Assembly: GCA_934218695.1 (NCBI GenBank)
Contig: CAKQDA010000011.1
Coordinates: forward strand, 1 to 64,000
DNA from: an uncultured Succinivibrio sp.
GTDB taxonomy: Bacteria > Pseudomonadota > Gammaproteobacteria > Enterobacterales > Succinivibrionaceae
Reading direction: 5' to 3'
Length of the DNA: 64,000 bases
The notes below the pieces were generated by a model. The model was not told the origin of the DNA, ran no database searches, and worked only from the letters and a program-made list of their open reading frames with translations. Both the position numbers and the translations under genes were made by a program. Shown one piece after another: positions 33,858 to 44,612 of this stretch (position 1 is its first letter; the number at the start of each line of letters is the position of its first letter).

Positions 33858-34328
33858 AAGAATGTTTTCATCAGAAGGTACAGCATGAAACAGCAGGAGA
33901 AAAACCGAGTATGAAATACAGAACCGGACAAAGGTACAAAAACTTCTCTTTTAAACTGGTTTACAGAGAAAATCAGGTTCATATGCAAAGGACAGTTCAC
34001 AAAGATCTGTCCTTTTTTGTTATTCAGTCTTTTAAATTTCAGGTAAGACTTTGCTTTTGAGTCTTTCTTTAATGTCTTTTCAGATCCTTTATAACTAAAA
34101 GAACTGAGTCGATCTGGTAATATTTTCCATAAAGTGGATATAAAACCGCGCATCGTGGTATAGTCACACTACAGACTCAAGTGTTTTATACACAATTTCA
34201 GAGAGTTAACCTTTACAGGTTTCTGAAACTTTGTAAAATTGAAAAGTGCTCTTATGGCGGTACGTTAAGGTGCAGTCAGACTCGGAAGGAATTGCCTCAG
34301 CAGAGTTTTTGTGTAGAGAAGATCCTGT
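33858..34328. other. Intergenic region upstream of the second EamA gene
   Basis: About 470 bases. A good terminator sits at 33987-34018. Open frames on both strands here overlap each other and have no ribosome-binding site, so I do not call them. The last 150 bases should hold the promoter of the EamA gene; no clear -35/-10 pair stands out. Confidence 0.5.
33987..34018 (+). terminator. Rho-independent terminator after the 52-residue peptide gene
   Basis: AAAGGACAG and CTGTCCTTT pair around an 11-nt loop, ending in a T6 run. It is 130 nt after the peptide stop. Confidence 0.8.
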
Positions 34329-35306
34329 ATGAAAGGTCAGTTTAGGTATTATTTAATTTTATTTATTTCCTGTGTGATCTGGGGATTAACCCCAATCTGC
34401 GGTCGTGTACTCAAAGACTGCATGTCGCCAATGCTGATCACGGGTGCAAGATTTTACCTTGTGGCTCTGGTTCTCTTTTCACTGATAGTCCTGCTTGAGG
34501 GAAAAAAAGGTCTGTACCTTTCACGTCACGACTTTTTTGTCCTGCTGCTGATGGGGTTTGTCGGTATCTTTTTACATAATTCCCTTTTATTTGAAGCTTT
34601 AAGATTCACTCCTGCCTCAAACGCAGCCCTGATTGAGAGTATTGGTCCTTCCATCACCTCAACACTGGCTTTTTTTGTTATAGGTGAAAGATTAAGCAGG
34701 ATAGGATGGCTCGGAATTTTTATCTCCTGTTTTGGCGCGGGCTATATAGTATGTAAAGGCTCACTTGATACTCTGCTTCATTTTCAGATAAACATAGGAG
34801 AGCTGATTATTATAGTCTGTGAGGCGATGTGGTCATGTTACGTGGTTATAAGCTGGAAACTGTCAAAGAACGTCAATGCTCTTGCGGTTACCGCATGGAC
34901 TGGTCTTTTTGGCGCAATATTCTGTACGATAACAGGTTTTGCATTCAATGAACTGCAGGTCTATTCGATTACCAGAACCTATATCATCGCCTTTCTGGTT
35001 TTATCCCTGTTAACAGGTGTTGTGGCCTTTGTCTTCTGGAATTACGCAATCACCAAGGTGGGAGCGAGCAAGGGCGGAACCTTTGTCTATCTGATACCAG
35101 TCTTTGGTGCTGTCTTTGGCGTTGTACTTTTAGGAGAAGACTTTTCATCAAAAGAGTTTATCGGTGCTTTAATTGTTGTTGCAGGAATGATTATTTCTAT
35201 AAAGGCAAAACTCTCTGTAAGACCTTCATCAGGATCAGTTGCACAGATTAAACAGAGTCTTATCGAAAAGGAAAGAGCACAAATTCACCACGGCAAAGAT
35301 GCTTGA
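34329..35306 (+). CDS. DMT superfamily (EamA) transporter
   Basis: A 325-residue inner-membrane protein with about ten hydrophobic segments in two EamA repeats. The first includes CVIWGLTPICGRVLKD and FTPASNAALIESIGPSITST; the second includes EAMWSCYVVISWKLS and GGTFVYLIPVFGAVFGVVLLGE. The C-terminal 30 residues are a charged cytoplasmic tail. Likely a metabolite exporter; the substrate is unknown. It is only distantly similar to the other EamA protein at 18572-19450. It is monocistronic, ahead of groESL. Confidence 0.88.
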   Translation: MKGQFRYYLILFISCVIWGLTPICGRVLKDCMSPMLITGARFYLVALVLFSLIVLLEGKKGLYLSRHDFFVLLLMGFVGIFLHNSLLFEALRFTPASNAALIESIGPSITSTLAFFVIGERLSRIGWLGIFISCFGAGYIVCKGSLDTLLHFQINIGELIIIVCEAMWSCYVVISWKLSKNVNALAVTAWTGLFGAIFCTITGFAFNELQVYSITRTYIIAFLVLSLLTGVVAFVFWNYAITKVGASKGGTFVYLIPVFGAVFGVVLLGEDFSSKEFIGALIVVAGMIISIKAKLSVRPSSGSVAQIKQSLIEKERAQIHHGKDA

Positions 35307-35477
35307 GGAATGGCAATTTCTTAACCTGTTACTTTTTAACCGTTTTTTTTCACTCCTTAAATTCTGCCATGATCACGGTGCAGAGATTTAATCAGCTACA
35401 GACTGAGAGCACGGTTTTTCTGTAAAAAATATCTGAAACAGCAGATAAAAAAAATTTTATTTTTTTTACAGTTTTCT

Positions 35478-35505
35478 CTTGAAAAGAAAAAATCCATCCC
35501 CATTT
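35478..35505 (+). promoter_or_regulatory. Heat-shock (sigma-32) promoter of groES-groEL
   Basis: CTTGAAA at 35478-35484 and CCCCATTT at 35498-35505 are 13 nt apart and match the RpoH consensus. They lie about 120 nt before groES. No CIRCE element is visible, in keeping with gammaproteobacterial RpoH control. Confidence 0.92.
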
Positions 35506-35567
35506 CTAGTACTGTTGAAAAGTTTAAATGCTTTTGTCTTGTACTAATGGATGGAAGCTGTGGTGAC

Positions 35568-35589
35568 AGTCGGACGCCTTTTTCCGACT
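35568..35589 (+). promoter_or_regulatory. 5' UTR hairpin of the groESL mRNA
   Basis: AGTCGG and CCGACT pair around a 10-nt loop that contains a T5 tract, 36 nt before the groES ATG and inside the expected transcript. It might affect mRNA stability or translation; it does not cover the ribosome-binding site. Confidence 0.4.
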
Positions 35590-35625
35590 AAAAGAATATT
35601 ACGGTAGATAGCCGTGGAGAAACAA

Positions 35626-35916
35626 ATGAAATTAGTTCCTTTGTATGATCGCGTTATTGTTGAGCCTTTTGAGGAAGAAACCAAATCATCAGGCGGTATT
35701 TTATTAGGTAGCGCAGCAGTAAAGTCAACTCGCGGTAAGGTTGTTGCAGTAGGTAAGGGCCGTGTTCTTGAGAACGGCACAACATCTCCAATGAGCGTTA
35801 AGGTTGGCGATACTGTTATCTATAACGAAGGCTATGGTTGCAAGAAAGAGAAACTTGACGGCAAGGATGTTGTCATCATCTCTGAGACTGACGTATTTGC
35901 AATCGTAGAAGACTAG
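35626..35916 (+). CDS. groES: Co-chaperonin GroES
   Basis: A 96-residue GroES that caps the GroEL ring. [20 protein letters not shown] at the start, the mobile loop [13 protein letters not shown], the roof hairpin region and [12 protein letters not shown] are all present, and the length is standard. I start at ATG 35626, 6 nt after GGAG; an upstream in-frame GTG overlaps the Shine-Dalgarno. It is the first gene of the RpoH-driven groESL operon, 50 nt before groEL. Confidence 0.97.
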   Translation: MKLVPLYDRVIVEPFEEETKSSGGILLGSAAVKSTRGKVVAVGKGRVLENGTTSPMSVKVGDTVIYNEGYGCKKEKLDGKDVVIISETDVFAIVED

Positions 35917-35954
35917 TGAAAACTGGTACCTGAGAATAATTTTTTTTAGATTAG

Positions 35955-37607
<1,653 letters not shown>

Positions 37608-37636
37608 TCATCGCTTAAAATAATTTAAATTCTGTG

Positions 37637-37677
37637 AAGGCTGTAACTCTTTTTATGGGTTACAGCCTTTGTATTTT
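37637..37677 (+). terminator. Terminator of groESL
   Basis: AAGGCTGTAAC and GTTACAGCCTT pair around a 10-nt loop, followed by TGTATTTT. The rest of 37678-37935 is AT-rich leader for the MFS gene with no clear element. Confidence 0.8.
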
Positions 37678-37935
37678 CAGAAAAAGACAAAAGCATATCC
37701 TATTGATCTCTTTATTTTGAACCTTCTCTCTATTTGTGTGCATTTATGCATAATAAGCCTATTACTGACGTTGACTCTGTAAAAACGTGGTTAATATTGT
37801 GTGTAAATACGTGTATTAAAATCAGTAACTCTTAACTTATAATCGATAGGTGGATTTTTAATCTCTTTTAAAATCCCACTTTTGACTCAAAGACCTCTAA
37901 AGTGTTTCTCTAACCTTATGGTTTAAGGAATTTGT

Positions 37936-39114
37936 ATGGATCAGAATCGCAGGCTTTTAATAGCAAATCAGCTGTCCTTTGGTGTTTTAGGCGCAATTGA
38001 GGCTGCCTGGGCTCCTATGGTTCCATTTGTAAAGATGGGAATGAACCTTGATGATGCTCAGTTTGGAAGGTTACTTTTATCAATGGGTATAGGATCACTG
38101 TGTGCTCTGCCTACAGTAGGTCCTCTAATCTCAAGATTTGGTCCGAGGCTTGTGGCCATTACAGGATGTATTGTTCTGGGACTGTCACTGATAGGAATTT
38201 CATTTGCAAACCACGAATGGCTTCTGTGTCTGATTTTAGCTGTTTTTGGCGCAAGTCTGATCGCTATCGATGTTGCATCAAATGTTAATGCAGTCGTAGT
38301 TGAAAGTATCTATAAGCGACCTTTAATGTCAGGTTTCCATGGAGGCTATTCATTGGGCACAATTGTAGGATCCATGATTATGTCTCTGCTTTTAACGGCT
38401 GGTCTTGGTATACATTTGAGCTCATTCCTGCTGTTCCTTATCATGACAGGAGTAACCCTTATAGGCTGCAGAGCTCTGTTCTCTGACATTAAATCCTTTA
38501 ATGCCGAACATGTAAAGTCATCACAAAATAACAACAGCAGTAAGCAGCATAAGATCCCTCCTGTTATTCTGGTATTAGGCTGTCTGTGTTTTATCATGTA
38601 CGGTTCTGAAGGCGCTCTGTTAAGCTGGTCAACCGTGTTTGCAACACAGAACAGAGGCATTACTCCAGAGGTGGCAGGCTACTTCTACGCCTTCTTTGCT
38701 GTAACCATGACTGTAGCCAGGTACTCTGGAAACAAACTCGTAACCTCCATAGGCCGCAGAAGAACAGTGGTTTTCGGTGCCTTAATGGTTGCAACAGGGT
38801 TCTTTATCACTGCAACTGTCGAGCACTATGCCGGCATGATGATTGGCTTTACCATTATAGGTCTTGGAGCAGGAAACATTGTTCCGCAGCTCGTATCATT
38901 TACAGGTACAGTTCCTGGTATCAAGGTACAGTCGGCAATTTCTCTCATTAACTCTCTAGGTTATTCAGGAATTCTGTTAGGACCGGTGATCATAGGTTAT
39001 GTCTCAAAACTGTCATCTCTTGAGAGATCATTTGAACTTTTAGGTACAGCGGTTTTTGTTGTGGCTTTAGTAAGTTTCAGACTTTTAAAGCAAAACAGAA
39101 ATAACCAGAGCTAA
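37936..39114 (+). CDS. MFS transporter
   Basis: A 392-residue membrane protein with about twelve hydrophobic segments. Features fit the major facilitator superfamily: FGVLGAIEAAWAPMVPFVKM in TM1, the loop-2/3 region LPTVGPLISRFGPRLVAITG, a charged central loop near residues 190-210 (KSSQNNNSSKQHK), and NKLVTSIGRRRTVVFGALM in the second half. It resembles the FucP/YbjJ-like subgroup of sugar or metabolite carriers, but the substrate is unknown. AAGGAA precedes the start. It is a single gene ending in a hairpin. Confidence 0.9.
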   Translation: MDQNRRLLIANQLSFGVLGAIEAAWAPMVPFVKMGMNLDDAQFGRLLLSMGIGSLCALPTVGPLISRFGPRLVAITGCIVLGLSLIGISFANHEWLLCLILAVFGASLIAIDVASNVNAVVVESIYKRPLMSGFHGGYSLGTIVGSMIMSLLLTAGLGIHLSSFLLFLIMTGVTLIGCRALFSDIKSFNAEHVKSSQNNNSSKQHKIPPVILVLGCLCFIMYGSEGALLSWSTVFATQNRGITPEVAGYFYAFFAVTMTVARYSGNKLVTSIGRRRTVVFGALMVATGFFITATVEHYAGMMIGFTIIGLGAGNIVPQLVSFTGTVPGIKVQSAISLINSLGYSGILLGPVIIGYVSKLSSLERSFELLGTAVFVVALVSFRLLKQNRNNQS

Positions 39115-39136
39115 AGTGAGTTAATAAATAATAAGT

Positions 39137-39170
39137 GGGGGCTGTAACTGCAGAGGTTACGGCTCTTGTT
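39137..39170 (+). terminator. Terminator of the MFS gene
   Basis: GCTGTAAC and GTTACGGC pair (one G-U) around a 6-nt loop, followed by TCTTGTTTT. Confidence 0.6.
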
Positions 39171-39238
39171 TTAAGAGATAAGAGCTCCTGTCTTAAAGCA
39201 GTCAGATCGCTTTCTCCTTCAGGCAGAACTGCGACAGT

Positions 39239-39268
39239 CTAACAAATACTAACAAATACTAACAAATA
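39239..39268. repeat. Three tandem copies of the decamer CTAACAAATA
   Basis: CTAACAAATA occurs three times head-to-tail without mismatch, 100 nt before the 3' end of the small AT-rich gene. It is intergenic. It could be a slippage product or clustered protein-binding sites. Confidence 0.8.
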
Positions 39269-39365
39269 GTTTAAGCTCACAGTTTCCGAACCTTTCATAA
39301 AATAGTCTGTGTTCTACCGGTAAGTTCATTGTTAAAGCCGTGAGCTCAACTGCCGGTTGTATATA

Positions 39366-39590
39366 TTAGTGGTCCACTATAATTTCCAGTGTATCGCTTT
39401 CCTGGTCAAATTTGAAATCTAGTATTTCGCTATTAAAAATATGTTCTTTGTCTTCGAAAATGTCAGAATTATATGATTCTAGTGTTCCTTTATAAACCAA
39501 TCCTAATTTACCCTTAACAATTAAATTAGTAGTCGAAAAGGAAACCTTCTCGAGAGTATTAAAAAAATTTTCTATCTTTTCGGAATCCAT
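39366..39590 (-). CDS. Small acidic AT-rich protein, unknown
   Basis: A 74-residue acidic protein starting MDSEKIENFFNTLEKVSFST, with GKLGLVYKGTLESYN and a strand-rich, acidic C-terminus (DQESDTLEIIVDH). I chose this start because GGAGG lies 8 nt upstream; an ATG five codons earlier overlaps the Shine-Dalgarno. The region is much more AT-rich than its neighbours, and the codon use (ATA, TTT, AAA) differs, suggesting recent acquisition. The small acidic character recalls immunity proteins, but no toxin gene is next to it and I recognise no family. Confidence 0.6.
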   Translation of the reverse strand: MDSEKIENFFNTLEKVSFSTTNLIVKGKLGLVYKGTLESYNSDIFEDKEHIFNSEILDFKFDQESDTLEIIVDH

Positions 39591-40054
39591 TTTGATTTCC
39601 TCCATTTTAAGATTTTAATCATTTAAGATAAATATAATATACATTTAATAAATAATCAATTTTTTAATTTAAAAAATATATTATTTTATTAAAGGAAAAA
39701 GGGATCTCGTTTTTAAACAATAAAAAAATATTAATAGATCATAATTACAACATCAATCTTCTAAAATTCAGTGAATCTTTGTTTTCGACAAATTTTGCTA
39801 ACTCCTTAGGATAGATGTGGATCATAATTACATAGACCATAAGTCATTAGTCGCTCTTAGTCTGTTAACCTCCAGAAAGAAACAATCAAAAAAAAGACAG
39901 AATGCTGATAAACATTGAAAAAGCGGATGATAAAATTGTGAAAAGTGATCTGTTTACGATTTACAGCGGACTTGCAGGACTTTTATATGTGAAACAAAGC
40001 CAGTTAATTTATAATAGAGACAGGATGCAGTTCAGTAAATACATGGGGAAATAA
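39591..40054. other. AT-rich intergenic region before the AAA-ATPase-like copies
   Basis: About 460 bases, very AT-rich to 39760. A 50-codon open frame begins at 39902 (MLINIEKADDKIVK) and ends at 40052, just before the deleted AAA-ATPase-like copy. It has no ribosome-binding site, so I do not call it. No terminal inverted repeats were seen. Confidence 0.4.
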
Positions 40055-40364
40055 ATGGCACATTATTTAAACAGAGGTAAAGATTCCTTTCAGGAATCAT
40101 TAGATTCCCTTATTTATGTTGACAAGTCTCCTTTACTAAAAATTCTCAATCAGAATATCAAGACCAAGGATAAGTACTTCTGTTTAAGCAGACCACGCAG
40201 ATTTGGAAAATCAGAAACCGCACAGATGATCTGCTCATACTATGAAAGAGAAGAACTACACACAGTTCTTCAGGGACTACAGAGGAGAGGTTTTACTTGT
40301 AGGTATTAACTACGACAGGGAGAGTAAAACTCATCAGTGTGTTATTGAAAAGGTTCAGTGCTAG
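40055..40364 (+). pseudogene. Deletion derivative of the neighbouring AAA-ATPase-like/PDDEXK gene
   Basis: The first 200 bases encode MAHYLNRGKDSFQESLDSLI and a P-loop region CLSRPRRFGKSETAQMICSY like the intact gene's. After TATGAAAGAGAAGAA the sequence jumps directly to the last 110 bases of the intact gene (matching 41880-41980 with very few changes), in a shifted frame, ending at TAG. About 1.3 kb of the middle is missing. Near identity of both ends with 40402-41994 shows a recent duplication followed by a deletion at a short AAAGAGAAG-like homology. Translation of the original frame would give only an 84-residue chimera. Confidence 0.88.
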
Positions 40365-40401
40365 GTATTACTTTTATTAAAGTCTCAAAAGGTTTTTAGA
40401 T

Positions 40402-41994
40402 ATGAGCTGTTACTTAAATCCGTTATCAACAAGATATTCAAAGCTGATGAGATCAAAAGTGTTTGTTGATAAAACAGATATGCTTGAGATTTTAAATGAG
40501 AATATCGATACCGAAAACTGTTATTTCTGTTTAAGCAGACCACGCAGATTTGGAAAATCAGTAACCGCACAGATGATCTGCTCCTACTATGAAAGGGGAG
40601 AGGACAGTTCATCACAGTTTGACAGTCTTAAAATAGCCTCAAGTCCTGACTACAGGAAACATCTGAATCAGTACAACGTCATCTTTATCAATATGACAGA
40701 TGAGTTTGGAAGAATGTCGCATGATGTTAAAGCAATGACGGAGTTTCTGACAAAGTCTATTGCAGGAGAGCTCTTAAAAGAATATCCAGACTGCAGTTTA
40801 TCAGCACCGGAATATCTTGATTTGTCATTACTGGATGTATATAACCATTCAAAAATTCCGTTTGTCATAGTAATAGACGAATGGGACTGCATCATGAGAG
40901 AGAAGAAGGAAGACAGAGAGAGTCTTAGGCTTTATCTTGAATGGTTGAAATCTCTCTTTAAAGATAAACCTTATATAGCACTTGCCTACATGACAGGAAT
41001 TTTACCTGTCAAGAAGTATGGAACACAGAGTGCACTGAACATGTTTCAGGAGTTTTCAATGACAGAGCCTCTTAACATGGGGCAGTATATTGGATTTACA
41101 GAGAAAGAAGTAAAGGAAATCTGTAAACAGCACGATGCAGATTTCAGTATGATGAAACAGTGGTATGACGGATATTCTTTTACAGGAGGGCCTCATATCT
41201 ACAATCCGAATTCTGTCGTAAAGGCAGCAACATATAAAAAGTTTTCAAGCTACTGGACCAGAACAGAGACCTTTGAAAGCCTGCAGAGTTACATAGACAT
41301 GAACATGGAAGGCTTAAGAGATGATATTGTAAGGCTGATGGCAGGAGAGGACATCACAGTGGATGTGTCAACCTTCAGCAATGATATGGTGACCTTCAAC
41401 TCAAAGGATGATGTGTTAACTCTGCTGATTCATTTAGGCTATCTTGCAGTCAAAGGAACCACGAGTTTAGGCTATACAGTTCACATTCCAAATGAGGAGA
41501 TAAAGCTTGAGTTTAAGACCTGCGTAAAGGATAACAGAAAGTATGCGGGAGTATATGATCTAATAAAAAAGGCCGATGAGCTTTTAAACGACATCTGGAC
41601 ATTAAACTGTGAGGCTGTGGCAAAAGTCTTTGATGAGGCACATCAGGATCATACCTCAATACTTACGTACAATGACGAGAACTCCCTTGCCTGTGTAATC
41701 TCACTGTCACTGCTGCTGAGTACCTCAGACATCTATAACGTCATAAGAGAACTTCCTGCAGGAAAAGGTTTTGCAGATCTGGTATATCTGCCAAAACAGG
41801 GGGTTAACAGACCGGCACTGCTGATGGAGTTAAAGTACGATAAAACAGCTCAGTCAGCAATAAGTCAGATAAAAGAGAAGAATTACACACAGTTCTTCAG
41901 GGACTACAGAGGAGAGGTTTTACTTGTAGGTATTAACTACGACAGGGAGAGTAAAACTCATCAGTGTATTATTGAAAAGATGACTGCTCTCTGA
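40402..41994 (+). CDS. AAA-ATPase-like protein with C-terminal PD-(D/E)XK nuclease domain
   Basis: A 530-residue protein of the AAA-ATPase-like plus PDDEXK_9 family (Pfam AAA-ATPase_like and PDDEXK_9 types). It has N-terminal KVFVDKTDML and the modified P-loop CLSRPRRFGKSVTAQM near residue 48, Walker-B-like FVIVIDEWDCIM near 155, and YMTGILPVKKYG. The C-terminal nuclease core is GFADLVYLP, then ALLMELKYDK (D...ExK) and a QIKEKNY helix. The family is abundant and variable in gut bacteria; its biological role is not established. Deleted relatives lie just upstream (40055) and at 12680. No partner gene is conserved nearby. A bidirectional terminator follows. Confidence 0.9.
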   Translation: MSCYLNPLSTRYSKLMRSKVFVDKTDMLEILNENIDTENCYFCLSRPRRFGKSVTAQMICSYYERGEDSSSQFDSLKIASSPDYRKHLNQYNVIFINMTDEFGRMSHDVKAMTEFLTKSIAGELLKEYPDCSLSAPEYLDLSLLDVYNHSKIPFVIVIDEWDCIMREKKEDRESLRLYLEWLKSLFKDKPYIALAYMTGILPVKKYGTQSALNMFQEFSMTEPLNMGQYIGFTEKEVKEICKQHDADFSMMKQWYDGYSFTGGPHIYNPNSVVKAATYKKFSSYWTRTETFESLQSYIDMNMEGLRDDIVRLMAGEDITVDVSTFSNDMVTFNSKDDVLTLLIHLGYLAVKGTTSLGYTVHIPNEEIKLEFKTCVKDNRKYAGVYDLIKKADELLNDIWTLNCEAVAKVFDEAHQDHTSILTYNDENSLACVISLSLLLSTSDIYNVIRELPAGKGFADLVYLPKQGVNRPALLMELKYDKTAQSAISQIKEKNYTQFFRDYRGEVLLVGINYDRESKTHQCIIEKMTAL

Positions 41995-42024
41995 TCTTTA
42001 TGAAATTTTCGTGTATTTCATAAT

Positions 42025-42050
42025 AAAAGCACACAAAAGTGTGCTTTTAT
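42025..42050. terminator. Bidirectional terminator between the AAA-ATPase-like gene and PBP1A
   Basis: AAAAGCACAC and GTGTGCTTTT form a perfect 10-bp stem with a 4-nt AAAA loop, between converging genes. Confidence 0.82.
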
Positions 42051-42101
42051 TAACATCAGGGAGTGTTACTGCTTATGTTTTACAGTTGCAGTGACACAAT
42101 T

Positions 42102-44612
42102 TTAGAAGATATTGTCAGAACTGATGTCAGAGGTATCAACTTCTGTCTGACCTGAGTTATCCTCAGTAACCGCATCGGCTGAACCGTTTTCCTGGTTTTC
42201 ATCTGCAGGAGTCTGCTCTCCTTCTTCTGAAATAGAGGTACCACCTGTGATACACCAGTCTGTAATGCCTGCATTTGTGCATTTGCCAAGTCCTTCAGGA
42301 ACAGGCAGAGGTGCAGGATCTTTCCCTTCCTCTGTAATCTTTATAAATTTTGCCCAGATAGGAAGAGCAGAATAGGCTCCACCCTCAGGTCCCTGAGTTC
42401 TGGACCAACCAAGATCTCTGTCTGTATCAAATCCCATCCATGAAGTTGCGACAACATTGCCGTTAAAACCTGAGAACCAGGCATCATGAACATTGTTGGT
42501 AGTGCCGGTCTTACCGTGCAGGTCAGTTCTGCCTGTACTTGCAGATGCTCTGGAGCCTGTTCCCCAGTAAGGACCAGACAGTCCCTCTCCTCCGTAGATT
42601 ACAGAGCGCATCATGTCTGCCACGATATAGGCATTTTTATGTGACAGAACCTGAGTTGCCATATTGTCAGGAACGGTTGAACCATCCTCGTACTCAAGTT
42701 TGATCCCGTTTTTTACAATATCAGGGGCCAAAGGATCTGCCACCTTTGGATTGTACTGGTAAACAATGCCACCATTTTTAACAATTTTTGAAACAAGGTA
42801 AGGTTCGATCTTGTAACCACCGTTTGCAAAGGTTGCATATCCTGTAACCAGATCAAGCGGAGTTACTTCAACAGAGCCTAAAGCCATAGCTTCAACCTGC
42901 TGTGATCTTGGAACATTAAGACCAAATTTTTCGACATGTTCAACCACATTATGAACACCAATCTGGCGGATAAGTCTTATAGATACCACATTCTTTGAGC
43001 GGGCAAGACCTTCACGCAGTGACATTGGGCCGTCATAACGGTTAGGAGAATTCTTAGGTTCCCACCAGGTGCGTGAACCAGGATCCCAGGTTCTTATTGG
43101 TTCATCCTGGAAGATTGAGTTGATGTTGATCCCTTTGGCAACAGCAGCTGAATACAGGAACGGTTTGAAATTTGAACCTGTCTGACGGGTTGACTGAGTG
43201 GTTCTGTCAAATTTGCTTTTGGCAAAGTCATAGCCGCCAACCATGGCAACAATAGCACCGTTGTACTGATTCAGAGCCACTATTGAAGCTTCAACTTCAG
43301 GCACCTGTGCCAGTTCAGCCTCATTTTTATCATTGATGCTGTAGAAGATAAGATCTCCTGTTTTGGCCACATCAGAAACCTTTTTAGGTGTAGGACCCTG
43401 TCTTTTGTCACTGATGAAAGGGGCTGCCCATTTTAAGTTCTGATAGCTGATGGTGATGTTCTGTCCCTTTCTTCCGTATGCCTGTAAAAGGCCTGCCCTG
43501 TCATCAAGAGCAGTTACCACGGCAGGGTGAATGTAGTGATAAATATCTTTAGAGTAAAGGTATTTATCAAGATCAAACTTATCGTTGTCAGCTTTTTTGG
43601 AACTGATGTTTTCCACAGAACCTCTGTAGCCGTGACGTTTGTCATAGTCGTTTACAGCTCTGAATACCGCCTCGTGGGCTGCTTCCTGATCTTTTGAAAG
43701 AACTGTAGTGTAGATTTCGATACCGTCTGTATAGGCAGAAGGTCCGAATCTGTCTATTGCCAGCTGTCTTGCCTTTTCTGCCACATATGGTGCGTAGGCC
43801 TCAAGCTTGCTTGCGTGGAATTCTGCTTTGTAAGGCTCTGCATCAGCTTTTTTGTATTCATCCTCTGTAATGAATCCTAAAGAATACATTCTGTCCAGTA
43901 CAAGATGACGGCGGTCTCTTGATTTTTCAGGATTTGAAATCGGGTTTAGCGATGACGGTGCTTTTGGAAGACCAGCTATGGTGGCCATCTGACCTAAGCT
44001 TAATTCATCAAGGTTTTTTCCGTAATAGGTCTGAGCGGCAGCGGCCACCCCATAGGAGCGGTGACCTAATGCAATTTTGTTGAGGTAAAGCTCAAAGATT
44101 TCGTCTTTGGTCAGAACCTGTTCAATTCTCAGAGAGATAAAAACCTCTTTAATTTTTCTTTTCAGGGTTTTCTCTCTGGTTAAAAAGAAGTTTCTTGCCA
44201 CCTGCTGAGTGATGGTACTGGCTCCCTGCTTTGCAGATGCGGATGTTGCAGCCACAATTGCAGCACGGACGATTCCTATAGGATCAATACCGCTGTGATC
44301 ATAAAAACGCGTATCCTCAATTGCCAGAAAAGCCTGTCTCATCTTTAAGGGGATCCTGTCAAGGGCGACAGGAATTCTCTTGCTTTCACCAAACTCACCG
44401 ATAAGTTTGTTGTCTGCAGAGTAAATTTTCATAGGAGTTTCAAAGGTAACTTCCTTTAACTGTTCCACATCCGGAAGATCACCTAAGGTCTGATAGTACA
44501 GAGCGGCTCCGGCCACACCTGACACTCCCGTACCAAAAAGAGCTGCCCAGAAGGCAAATTTAACGTATTTAAAAAGCACAAAAAGCCTCAATTCAAAAAA
44601 CTGATGGCTCAT
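42102..44612 (-). CDS. mrcA: Penicillin-binding protein 1A (bifunctional transglycosylase/transpeptidase)
   Basis: An 836-residue class A PBP that polymerises and cross-links peptidoglycan from the inner membrane. It has an N-terminal TM near 12-35, a GT51 domain with LAIEDTRFYDHSGIDPIG and GASTITQQVARNFFL, an OB-like insert and linker, then the transpeptidase with active-site Ser in GSNFKPF, SKN in LARSKNVVS and KTG in LHGKTGTTNN. The acidic C-terminal tail (about 790-836) is Glu/Asp/Asn-rich. I start at MSHQFFELRLF because the membrane anchor follows directly; the open frame extends 22 codons upstream without support. It is divergent from aroK, as mrcA is in enterics. Confidence 0.95.
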   Translation of the reverse strand: MSHQFFELRLFVLFKYVKFAFWAALFGTGVSGVAGAALYYQTLGDLPDVEQLKEVTFETPMKIYSADNKLIGEFGESKRIPVALDRIPLKMRQAFLAIEDTRFYDHSGIDPIGIVRAAIVAATSASAKQGASTITQQVARNFFLTREKTLKRKIKEVFISLRIEQVLTKDEIFELYLNKIALGHRSYGVAAAAQTYYGKNLDELSLGQMATIAGLPKAPSSLNPISNPEKSRDRRHLVLDRMYSLGFITEDEYKKADAEPYKAEFHASKLEAYAPYVAEKARQLAIDRFGPSAYTDGIEIYTTVLSKDQEAAHEAVFRAVNDYDKRHGYRGSVENISSKKADNDKFDLDKYLYSKDIYHYIHPAVVTALDDRAGLLQAYGRKGQNITISYQNLKWAAPFISDKRQGPTPKKVSDVAKTGDLIFYSINDKNEAELAQVPEVEASIVALNQYNGAIVAMVGGYDFAKSKFDRTTQSTRQTGSNFKPFLYSAAVAKGININSIFQDEPIRTWDPGSRTWWEPKNSPNRYDGPMSLREGLARSKNVVSIRLIRQIGVHNVVEHVEKFGLNVPRSQQVEAMALGSVEVTPLDLVTGYATFANGGYKIEPYLVSKIVKNGGIVYQYNPKVADPLAPDIVKNGIKLEYEDGSTVPDNMATQVLSHKNAYIVADMMRSVIYGGEGLSGPYWGTGSRASASTGRTDLHGKTGTTNNVHDAWFSGFNGNVVATSWMGFDTDRDLGWSRTQGPEGGAYSALPIWAKFIKITEEGKDPAPLPVPEGLGKCTNAGITDWCITGGTSISEEGEQTPADENQENGSADAVTEDNSGQTEVDTSDISSDNIF

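Noticed and set aside
33800..34153. 117-codon minus-strand frame between the 52-residue peptide gene and the EamA gene
   Set aside because: It crosses a strong terminator and overlaps the real small gene; no Shine-Dalgarno and unlikely composition.
39902..40054. 50-codon frame just before the deleted AAA-ATPase-like copy
   Set aside because: No ribosome-binding site and no similarity I can see; could be part of a decayed element but not supportable.
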